Assembly (NCBI GenBank): GCA_036924285.1
Contig: JAYKYS010000008.1
Coordinates: forward strand, 18,833,001-18,897,000
From: Asterella californica
Taxonomy: Eukaryota; Streptophyta; Marchantiopsida; Marchantiales; Aytoniaceae
DNA: 64,000 nucleotides
Reading direction: 5' to 3'
Position numbers and translations under genes: made by a program. A model generated the notes under the pieces. That model saw only the letters and a program-made list of their open reading frames with translations, was not told where the DNA came from and searched no databases. Positions 11,292 through 20,517 of this stretch are shown here, one piece after another. How positions within the stretch are numbered: position 1 is the stretch's first letter; every line of letters begins with the position of its first letter.

Positions 11292-11309
11292 TAGGCTCCT
11301 CGACAACGT

Positions 11310-11746
11310 TGTGATAGCTTTTGATGATGCAGTGAATCTCTTAAGAAATCTGGAGCACGTTGAAGATATACCTAATATGGATATATATAACATGGATATA
11401 AGATTAATCTTTCATTTGCTACCCCTTATGTTTTGCTCCACAGAGATGCTTCGGCTATTGTATCTTAGCTTCATAAGCATCAGCTTTTTGAAGATCCACC
11501 TACAAATATTTCATTCAAAGATATATGAGGTTATCCTTAAGATTTTGAGAATAAGGAACTTCACCTTCAAGTTCCACGCAACAGACTGCCTAATAAGACC
11601 TTGAAGAGATTGATGGAGGAGAAGAGGGTTCAATATTAGAAACCTTACCATGAAGAGCAACATAAGAAGATGGAAGATCAGCGAATAAAAAGTATTTATG
11701 TAGCTTATAAAGCTTTTGCAAGACATTTTCAGAACTTTTGTCGCTG
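11310..11746. other. no gene seen
   Basis: AT-rich flank right of element A. Short ORFs only; I see no motif. Confidence 0.4.
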
Positions 11747-11858
11747 ATGCGCTAGATGTTAGTTCTTCTGGAAAAGAGACAACATCCGACGTCAGCCAAA
11801 CCAGATTAAACATTCACCACACCTCTGATCATGAGGACTAAGACTTGGTCTCTCGAGT
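11747..11858. repeat. 112-bp segment repeated at 43926-44038
   Basis: Same orientation, near-identical (ATGCGCTAGA(T/C)GTTAGTTCT through GACTTGGTCTCTC), with a few substitutions and one small indel. No coding content recognised. Confidence 0.85.
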
Positions 11859-14084
11859 TCATACCGGAGGTTGAGGATGGACGTGAGAGGGGCGGCGAGG
11901 GGCGGGACGGCAGAGGGTAGAGGGGGCAGAAAAATAGTGCTAAGTAAACTAGGGGCGGCTACTTAGTAGTTGTGGAAGGAAGTGCTCGAAGGAAGACGTG
12001 AAGGAGGATGCTGTCAGTTAGGGTTGCGGGTTTAGGCTAGTGCAGCTCCTCATGGTGGATTGACAAGTACAGACAGAGAGAGATGACGAACGAGGAAGAG
12101 AGAGGAGATAGCTTACGAATCGAGAAAAGGCAAGGAAGTGCGACCCATGGGTTCGTGGGTTTCGGAGCAACAAAGAACCAAGGGCAGAGCCAAGAACTAG
12201 AGCTAGAGAAAGAACGAGGCAGAAGAGAATCTCTTAATATGATAGACTCGAGAAGAACAGGGAACCCTGATAGGAGCAAGGTTACTGTGGAGGGTCTCCT
12301 CCATTCGCAGAAGAAACGCAATACAACGAGTGAGGAAGAGATTGGAACAGACGAAAGACACGAAGGAGAAAAGAAGGTGTCTGGGACGTCAATGATTGAC
12401 CCAAGGCCGTTGTCGCAGCAGGACTTGGCAGTAGAGACCTCCACAGTAACAGAAAGAAAGACCGAACACCTCGAAAGAACACAAGGAGGTAAAAACCACA
12501 GCCGGGCCGTCACCTCTAACACCTCAGGGTGATTTTGTGAGATCAGAGGGAGCGTGACAGATCCGAGATCACCTCGAAAGTCGAGAGGAGTGTCTCAACA
12601 GCAAGCAGGAGATCCTGCACACACAAAGACGAACACCGGAGGGAGGATCAAGGGAGGAATACACAAGACGATACCAACCGAGAAAGGAGGATGCAAGAAA
12701 CAGCTAGGCGAAACCTTTGAAGATCCTAGGGAAAAGGGGACAAAACCCTTACCTAGAAGGCTTGAATCTGCTGGCAAGAACCGGAATGCCTCAAAAACTA
12801 AATGATTTTTCTTGATGTGTGTGCAGAAAACTTTTTTCTTCACACAGGACTATCACGAATGCATTTTTTCGGACGAAAAGTACTTTCATCGCTTGCAGGT
12901 ATACTTGGCAATTTCAGAAGTTTGGGCATTTGGCTCAATGATGATGATGATTTGAGCAAACAAGGAGATGAACGATAGTACGAATGATGCTTTCAATGCA
13001 CTGATTCTGAATTAGTTCCAGTTCTCTTCTATCATGCTAGCTTGCTCTCTGTAGGGAATATCGTTTACATTTTCTTTCCAAATTTCTCAGTGCGGGAATC
13101 TCTTCAAGTAGTCCTTCTTCGAGGACACATCTTGCACATTGAATGATACAAGCTGATCGAAGAGAATCAAGAATCTAATGCAGAATTGGAAATCCTAGAG
13201 TTTAATACACCAAAAGTGAAATAAGTAAAGAGCTTCAACAGCGAACAAGGAATGGGGTTACGAGGCCTCAGGCCTCTCTGACTTCATCAGCATCCAACAG
13301 CGGCGGTAGGCTACAGATGAAGCACACAGAAAGTACCAAAAGGAAAAGTGCCATGTATGCTATCTTGGAACGTCAGTTAGCACAAATTGTAACTCAAGGG
13401 GACTGATCAACGAGAATATCACAGTAAGAGCACATTATCCGAGATGGTGCCGTTAGATATCAAAGTGCAAAGTAGTGACATGCACAATACGCTATGCAAG
13501 CGAATCAAAACGAATCAAGAAGCTAATCAAGTAGAGTCTAAAACAGACTCAAGAGCGCACTGAGTATGAGAGTACCAGAACGCAAGGAAGAGAGAGAGTG
13601 TGCATGGTTCAAGAACAATCATGAAAATGCCAAGAGTGACGAGTCAAGTAACGACCAGCCAAGCGGTGAAAGAAAGATATCAAAAGGACAACGATAGCTT
13701 TGTCAATCAGCACTTTTTTGCTTCTAATGTAGTCTCTCGATCTGTCAAAGAGAGCTCAATTCCTAATCCCGTCATGGTGCTGTGAGTTGGAGACGGACTA
13801 TTCAAAATTTGGAGTTTCAGGGCGTGGATAGAAAGTTACCACATAAAGTTTGATCAATAGTGGGACCAGTTCTTCTCCACGTGGCGTGCTATGCACGTCC
13901 TCAAGTCTCAGTAACTTGGGGGAGTAACCCTTGGGGTACCACCAGCCCAAAACTATGGAGCTGTCGATTTTGCCTCTAGACTCCCTCCTTCTTGAAAAAA
14001 CTGCACAACGAGAAGACAAAAGTATTTCTTCTGACACAAAAATTCTTTTTAGATAGAAAAAAAAAGACTGGTGGGAAGAGGTCC
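11859..14084. other. no gene seen; purine-rich stretch
   Basis: 11870-11940 is G-rich (GAGGGGCGGCGAGGGGCGGG). 12060-12800 is purine-rich, and both strands stay open for up to about 160 codons with low-complexity E/K/R/S composition. I see no domain, splice pattern or family resemblance and do not call a gene. 12840-14084 is ordinary AT-balanced DNA without features. Confidence 0.45.
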
Positions 14085-14478
14085 TTACTCCAAGAAACTG
14101 CCTTACGGCTTGTAGCATACAATCATGTACGTTACCACCGGACGTATAAGTGGAAAGCTTACACGATAACCGAAGGAATATATAATTTAGAGATGTCTTC
14201 ATCCTCTTGGCAGCCTACATGCATGTGTTCTCGTAACGTTGACTTTACGTCCGAAACTAGAACCACTGGCATGTGAAACAGAGGAAATTCGATACAAAAG
14301 GGAGGTCAAATCCATCGATTGACAACATAATAATTACAATGTGCATGCATAACTTTTAATATTTGTTGTTTTATTTTAATGATTATATGTCGGATGTACA
14401 TGTCATGAAATTCTTCCGAAAGAAATGATAAATATACTAATATAAGATGTGGAATTATAGTAGCTGGCACAATGAGGA
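14085..14478. repeat. 394-bp segment repeated at 50497-50885
   Basis: Same orientation, about 90% identical by eye, from TACTCCAAGAAACTGCC to TAGCTGGCACAATG. Here the match stops within 2 nt of the LTR that begins at 14480, so an LTR element inserted at this point. No coding content recognised. Confidence 0.88.
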
Positions 14479-14479
14479 A

Positions 14480-15598
14480 TGTCGTGACCTTCAGTCTCAA
14501 GATCGGGCATAGACGCGAGCAACGGAACCCTAGTGGACTTGCGCTAGGTCGCGAACGCTGCGAGTGGGACTGAACGGCTTGGTCGGGAAGTCTGGATCAG
14601 AGGAACCCTAAGGGGTTCTCTGAACCAAGGTTGGAACATTGGGCTAGGACCTAAGGGCCTACCCCAAGATGACCCTAGACAAACGCTGACCTAAGGGGAC
14701 AAGTCTGGGAACGGACCGAAACATAAGTCTGGGACATGGGTCCGAGACGTGAGTCCGAGACGTGAGACCAAGACGTGAGTCCGAGACGCAGACGGACTGT
14801 GGTTCGGACGCTGGTCTGAACCACAGGGTTCTAGTCTAGGTCTGGACCACAGGTTTCTAAAAAATGACTATAAGTGTTGGAGCTCCAGGGACGTTTTAGG
14901 TCGTGGACGGAACTCCACGTACGATCTCGAGACGAGTGAGGTATCATTGGAAAGGTCTCATCAAGAGCTTTCCAGTGATATGTAACACTCCTCGATCTGA
15001 CCTCCGAGCTGGAAATTATGACCGAACCAGGATCGAGTTGTGATATAATTTTCAGGGACCAAAGAGGAGGGCGAGGCCGTCGATCCCCAGAAGTATATAT
15101 GAGGAGGGCTCGATGCCTGGGTGGGCCAAGACGAGTCACCCGACCCTAGGGTTTGGCGGGCGGACTCTGAGAGCATGAGGTGATGGCTGGTTCCAAGGCA
15201 CGTTCTGGTCCAGACTTGGACGTCTGGACTTAGGAACGCTGTAAAGGCTGGGGCAAGACTAGGGAACGAGTCGGCGGGTTAGACCACCATTCGGGAGCCT
15301 AGATCCAGACGGACATCACGGACGGTTGGACCGCTAGGTGTGCTGGAGGCACCGTTTAGGACCCTGGACTTTATGAGAAGTCCGCCTCAAGTGATCTTGT
15401 GACTTGCTCATGTTTGGGACTTAGGGAATGCTGAGCTTGATGAATAGGAAAACGGTCCGGCTCCGGTCCAGACGAAACTGGGATAAGATAAGTAGTGCAT
15501 GGATGCTAACTTGTGATAGTGTTTGCAAGTTAGCGGTGTAAATTTTGCGACCTACTGAGCAAGAGCTTCCGCTAACGCAACAAGGCGGTAGGTGCGCA
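14480..15598 (+). repeat. 5' LTR with initiator-Met primer site, probably of the chromovirus
   Basis: Starts TGTCGTGACC exactly where the 394-bp duplicated segment is interrupted, and ends GGTGCGCA five nt before a primer site. It contains short internal repeats of GTCCGAGACGTGA type near 14745-14795. The chromovirus body at 25403-29795 is the natural owner, because element B sits between this LTR's leader and that body. I could not find a matching 3' LTR after 29795. Confidence 0.6.
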
Positions 15599-15603
15599 AA
15601 AAG

Positions 15604-15615
15604 TGGTATCAGAGC
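15604..15615 (+). promoter_or_regulatory. primer binding site, initiator tRNA-Met
   Basis: TGGTATCAGAGC is the classic plant retrotransposon primer site, complementary to the 3' end of initiator tRNA-Met. It lies 5 nt after the LTR end and 50 nt before the nested element B. Confidence 0.85.
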
Positions 15616-15665
15616 AGACATTTCGGTTGAGCGAGAACTTGAGGTAGCGGCTGAAGGCTAGACGT

Positions 15666-17038
15666 TGTCATGCTACTTGGCGGCTACATGCTTGACTTCT
15701 ATTCCGACGCTTAGGTTTAGTAGTTCTAGAAGTTAGTTCATATTACTTCTAGTCCTTTATGTAAATGTTTGACACCTTTGCATATGGTGTTAACACTATT
15801 TTGAGTCCTAGTAGGCAGATAGTATGTTAGTTATCTTGTTCAAGCATTTGTGCGCTTGTGCAAGTGACTTCTTACTTGTCTATGAGGTTCAATGTACATA
15901 ACTTAGGGTTTCCATGCTGATAGGGGTTTGAGCTCATGGGTTGTACTTACTTGTCACCCATGCACGCTTTCTAGCTAATTTAAGTTATTTTTCGGGGCTA
16001 TGTGTCGTTTTAGGTAGTTTAAGTATTACGCTGGCACTCTAGGGAGCTTGACGTGGTAGCCTATGAGTGTAGATAAGTTACCAGGTAGTTTAAGGCACAA
16101 AAGGACAGTCAAGTGGAGCTATGAACTCCCATTGGTCCATTTTTGTCTTTTGTAAAACTCTAAGTTTAGAAACAGAGCTCTAGAGGAGAGTTCGAGCAAT
16201 TGGTGAGGTATCTTCGAAATCTGAGAACACAGGAAGAGAGAGCTCGTCGTGCCAAGCACTGTCAGTGAAATTTTTGCTCGATTTGGATCAATAAACAAGG
16301 AGTTATGCCCAATTGAAGTTCGGATTGTGCCAAAACTGCGTCACTTTTGTTGATTTTGGGGTTTTCGGTGCCAATTGCAGCAGAATTGAGGAAATCACTT
16401 CAAAACTTCGTGGTTGCGTTCACTGTCAGGAGGGCTACGACTGTCCAAAAAGTTTGGAATCATTTGATTAATTGAGTAATTCAGGGCGGCCGCTGAAGCA
16501 GAGGGGGTCTGAAAAGCTCTTAATCTAGAGCAGCGACTTTAGAGAAGGAGATCTGGAGTTCTACAAACAATCAGGAGTCCCAACTTCACAGGGATGTTCA
16601 GCACCCTGTAGACTTCAAATACTGTGAGAAGATTTGAAATTCATCGAGCCAATGCTCTGTTCTATGTCTGAATAGCTATCTAGGTACCAGAAATTGCCAT
16701 AATTCTCTTATTCAGAACTTTTCTGTTCATATCTCCGTGTCAGAATTTGATCTCAGGTTGAAACTTCGTCTGTGTGTTCAGTAGTGCCTCATTTACATGT
16801 AGGGGAAGTTTAGAAGTCTAAACCTTCATAGTTTTCCTCTCTTTGAGTGTCAAAGTTCACCGCTTAAGCCTATTACTACCAGTGAGACCTAAATTTCGCT
16901 TTTTGAGCATATCAGAGGATCCTACACTCCTGTGTGAGTGTTTATAGCTCCTGTTGTGACCTGAAAGCCAACCTCTTGAGTAAACAACCACAGCCAGAAG
17001 CCCGGCGCTTTCCTAGGTAGACGGATCACACTCCGACA
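15666..17038 (+). repeat. 5' LTR of element B
   Basis: 1373 bp, TGTCATGC...CTCCGACA. It matches 24030-25402 apart from about five substitutions, mostly C/T or A/G transitions. It contains a GCGGCCGC site near 16487. A diverged minus-strand relative stands alone at 55856-57183, and a closer one is at 59472-60844. Confidence 0.96.
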
Positions 17039-17050
17039 TACTCTCTTATT

Positions 17051-17068
17051 TGGTGAACCCGACGTGAA
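17051..17068 (+). promoter_or_regulatory. primer binding site of element B, probably tRNA-Trp
   Basis: TGGTGAACCCGACGTGAA lies 12 nt after the LTR. Its complement, ending CACGTCGGGTTCACCA, fits the 3' end of plant tRNA-Trp as I remember it. This primer is unusual for plant Ty3/gypsy elements. Confidence 0.65.
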
Positions 17069-17115
17069 ACACCTAGGGTGGGAGTTTTCTTGAGAGTGTT
17101 ACAGGATCAGATATC

Positions 17116-18389
17116 ATGGCCAACCAAGGATCATCAAGTGGAGGTGCTGCTGTTGCCTAGCAACCTGCTCAGTTGGATGCTGCTACGATGAAGATGTTCC
17201 AAGCTTTTCATATGTTTATGCAGCAGCAGTAGAGCACAGAGAGGAAGGAGGTGTTAGCAACCAAGGCGTTGCAATCTGTGGTGCACCAGATGGACCAGTT
17301 CAAGGGTACAGATATTTCCAAGTATGTGCGATACTATGCTAGGGAGATGGAGGTGAACAAGGTACTTGAGAAGGAGATGGTGGAGAACTTTGAGCTTGCT
17401 GTTGTCCCTGAGATTCGTGGGCGTGTAAAGGAGCTCAAGCAGCAGCAAGGACAGAGTTGGGAGAGCTTTATGCGAGCTTTGAAGGAGGAGTACTACACTG
17501 AAGATTCAGAGAGGGTGACCAAGAGAACATTCTTGGAGTGGGTGGTGAAGCCTAACAAAGGTTTGTCTGTAAATGAGTTGTTAAGGGAGTTTGATCGTCA
17601 ATATGCTCAGCTTTCTAGGACAGAGAAGCTTACATTAGAGGTGGAGAAGACCGAGCTTTTCCTACAAGCAGCAGACGTGGCTATTCAAGAGAAGCTTGAG
17701 CTGTTGCTGGAAGACAAGAGTGAGGAGAGAGGATTGAAGACTGATTGGAAGGAGGTCGAAGAGGCTGTTTCTTTGCTGACCAAGAGATAGAGAAGAAGGG
17801 ACAAGGTGGTGGTAAGTGAAGCAGCACCTCTGATAATTCCTGTCAAGCAGTTGCCTGTTAAGCCCGCTTTGGTAATTGCTAGAGAAGAAGACTCACCGCT
17901 TGATGAGTTGATTAAGGGTATGAAGGAGCTTAAGCTTAAGCTCACTAGGTTAGAAGAGAAGGAGCAGAATGTACAGCCTGCTATGCAGAGACCTCAGATG
18001 AGAGAAGGCTTTGTTCATCGTTGTATATGGTGTGATAGCCTAGACCATGTAAGGAGAGATTGTGGAGAGTTTTCAGATGCATTGAGGAAGGATCTGATCT
18101 TCTTCAAAGATGGTAAGATCCATCTGAGAGAGACTGGGATGATGTTGGGAACCAACTTTGGCAAGGGTGGTATGAAGAGGCTTGTGAATGAGATATCAGC
18201 ATCACATGCTGTTTCTCTTGTGAATGCTGCTACGTGTGGGGTGAAAGTGGAGATGGAGAGAGAGAAAGGGACTACTGGGTTGTGGTCTGATGTAGTGCGG
18301 TCCGTAGCTAGAACAGAGCTAGACAAGGATGTGCTACGAAGGGTTGGCAACTCAATTCGAGAAGCTACAGGATGGAATGATCCTGTGGA
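17116..18389 (+). pseudogene. element B gag, first part, with nonsense codons
   Basis: Begins MANQGSSSGG; TAG codons lie in frame at 17158, 17230 and 17788. The long open part (17251-17790) is helical and charged, with SWESFMRALKEEYYTED and ELLREFDRQYAQL, matching element A. A second open part (17806-18447) has a leucine/lysine coiled-coil-like stretch, then a CCHC zinc knuckle CIWCDSLDHVRRDC (about 18025-18066). The first copy breaks off at GWNDPVD where copia sequence begins at 18390. All three stops are TAG; the one at 17230 follows three CAG codons, so C-to-T change of CAG is likely there. Confidence 0.85.
18006..18389 (+). repeat. 384-bp direct duplication within gag, copy 1
   Basis: Runs from AAGGCTTTGTTCATCG to ATGATCCTGTGGA and is repeated at 19034-19417 with only a few differences. 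The two copies bracket the copia fragment, so the zinc knuckle and the following ~100 codons occur twice. Confidence 0.95.
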
Positions 18390-19033
18390 TGTTGATATAG
18401 TCCCAAGCTCTAGTAGATCGACGGCTATCATTAGCCGGAGTGGTTAGGGTTGTTAGAGTTAGTTAGAGGGCTAACCCACCATTAGGGTTTCCCTTGTTCT
18501 CACCTCCACTATATATACAGAGAGAGGCAAAGCCTCTCTCATCTCATTCCTATTTTACTTCCTTGTCTACTCGCTCTCTCTCTCTTCTTGGAGTGTCCTC
18601 GAAGTATCGATCTTTCTACATGGTATCAGAGCTGGTGAGAGTGTGTGTCCCTTGCTGATGAGCAAGATGGAGATTGGAGTACAGGAGAGAGCAGCCGGAG
18701 TTGTGCCTGATGTCGAGCACTATCCTGCTGATGCGTTCAGGTGAGACGAAACCGTTTCTTTCGCCACCAGAAACTTTGAACGCGATTTCGGAGGCCTAGA
18801 CGATTTTTTCTCGTTGTTTTCTGTCGACCAGCCCTTCTAGGGCTGTCTTGTTCAGAAGGTGCGAATTGTGTACTGGGCCAAGTTTCAGTCGATTTGGAGC
18901 TTTCCAGCGGCAGATTTTCAAACAGATCTTTTTCGACCAAAACGAAAGTTTTAGGACTTGAGTCCAAAACTAATCCTAACCCACCCCTAGCTATTTGAAA
19001 ATTTCTGAAAATTTCAAGGGGTCGCACGCCCAA
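18390..19033 (+). mobile_element. captured Ty1/copia LTR, primer site and leader
   Basis: TGTTGATATAG...CTTTCTACA (18390-18620, 231 bp) has LTR ends, with TATA-like ACTATATATACAG near 18510 and a CT-rich run after it. It is followed immediately by TGGTATCAGAGC (18621-18632), the initiator-Met primer site. A short ORF start (ATGGAGATTGG near 18667) and about 370 bp of non-coding sequence follow, then the gag duplication resumes at 19034. There is no second LTR, so this is not an ordinary copia insertion. Confidence 0.85.
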
Positions 19034-20517
19034 AAGGCTTTGTTCATCGTTGTATATGGTGTGATAGCCTAGACCATGTAAGAAGAGATTGTGGAGAGTT
19101 TTCAGATGCATTGAGGAAGGATCTGATCTTCTTCAAAGATGGTAAGATCCATCTGAGAGAGACTAGGATGATGTTGGGAACCAACTTTGGCAAGGGTGGT
19201 ATGAAGAGGCTTGTGAATGAGATATCAGCATCACATGCTGTTTCTCTTGTGAATGCTGCTACTTGTGGAGTGAAAGTGGAGATGGAGAGAGAGAAAGAGA
19301 CTACTGGGTTGTGGTCTGATGTAGTGCGGTCCGTAGCTAGAACAGAGCTAGACAAGGATGTGCTACAAAGGGTTGGCAACTCAATTCGAGAGGCTACAGG
19401 ATGGAATGATCCTGTGGATACTATGTCAGTGCATGCTTATGTTGCAAGAAGTCAGCATGAAGCTGTACTAGAAGAAAAACGCAGGAGGGAGGATGCAGGT
19501 GAGGCTTCTACAGCCAAACGACCTGCTACAAGGAGTGAAAGGGCTAGACCAGAGGCAAGGCAGGAGACAACACCTACTCGGGAGGAGACTATGGAGGATC
19601 TACCATCTACAACACCAAAGGAGAAGGAGAGGAGCAAGGAGAAGGGTAAGATGCCCGCATACAAACTTCAGTCTGACATTGAGATTGCTACAGACTTGAA
19701 GCAGGTGTTAGAGAATCGTATCTTGAATGGGAAGGTTGAGTTTACCTTGGCTGAGATTCTTGGGATTGCAAAGCGTGAGTTCCATGAGGTTATCATAGAT
19801 ATCATCAAGAGGAAACGTCAGATTTTGGGTGAAGCAGCTACGCTTAACGCTCTAAGGACCAAACTGTCGGAAGATGAGGAAGATGAGATTGCTGGTTATT
19901 GCTCTCAAGTATCAGAGGGAAGATCAGATCAGCACGTGAGGTTTGAAGATGAGATGGAAGCATCGCAGAAGAGCCATTACTCTCACAACCATTGGGCAAG
20001 AGCAACCACAGAGACCTTAGTGAAGTTGAGAGATCTAGAGGAACCTGTGGTGGCGTTGATTGATCACGGTTCAGAGATTAATCTGATGTCTAAGGAGCTG
20101 TACAAGCGTGGGAGATGGCCCATAGACACCGACCATGGATGGCTTATCTGCGCTACCAACAACCAAAGGGGAGAACTCTATGGTGCTTGTCCCAACATCA
20201 AGGTAACTGTGGGTGATATCAGTGATGTTCAGAATTTCTTTGTGCAAGACATGTCAACCTATCCTATCATTCTAGGGCAACCCTACATTACTGCTGTTAG
20301 AATGGAGACACGAGTTATGGATGATGGTTCAGCTTATGCTAGGATACGTAGTAGAGACGGCAAAAGAGCTGTTCAGTTTTTGACCGTTGCTGCATAACAT
20401 GAGAGGAATCGTGATAGCTTGAGAGACCGTCCACTGCCTAAGATTACTCAGGAGTTTAGAGAGTCTAGGGGTTTTGGCAGAGTACCATTGAAGAGCGAGA
20501 CTTCAACGGTACAGTAG
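19034..20517 (+). pseudogene. element B gag C-terminus and protease
   Basis: Repeats the zinc knuckle, then continues past GWNDPVDTMSV through a charged linker to DLKQVLENRILNGKVEFTLA (about 19695) and the aspartic protease: ALIDHGSEINLM (about 20055-20090) and ILGQPYITAVRMETR (about 20271). The active-site triad is D-H-G instead of D-S/T-G, as in element A. A TAA at 20395 interrupts the frame; element A has a sense codon there. The same frame then continues HERNRDSLRDRPLP to the slippery site at 20469 and ends at TAG 20515. Confidence 0.85.
20469..20512 (+). promoter_or_regulatory. -1 ribosomal frameshift signal of element B
   Basis: Heptamer G GGT TTT (20469-20475) in the gag-pro frame, 6-nt spacer GGCAGA, then a 12-bp stem: GTACCATTGAAG (20482-20493) with CTTCAACGGTAC (20501-20512), one A-C mismatch and a 7-nt loop. 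The -1 (pol) frame has a TAG at 20466-20468 and opens exactly at 20469. The zero frame stops at 20515, just past the stem. Confidence 0.85.

Larger units (their letters stand above)
4180..11305 (+). mobile_element. element A: decayed Ty3/gypsy LTR retrotransposon
   Basis: Order: 5' LTR (4180-7138), primer site, gag, protease, frameshift signal, and RT cut off at 11291. The LTR terminates in TGTCG...CGACA like element B, and the ends are flanked by ACGT. The protein parts align along their length with element B but are clearly diverged, so A is a related subfamily rather than a copy. RNase H, integrase and nearly all of the 3' LTR are missing. The pol text runs directly into the last 10-20 bp of an LTR (CTCCTCGACA, compare 7129-7138) after the shared word GAGAAGG, which looks like a microhomology deletion. 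Confidence 0.75.

Noticed and set aside
12037..12805. ORFs of about 83-161 codons on both strands
   Set aside because: Low-complexity purine-rich DNA, open on both strands, no domain or homologous copy in the window.
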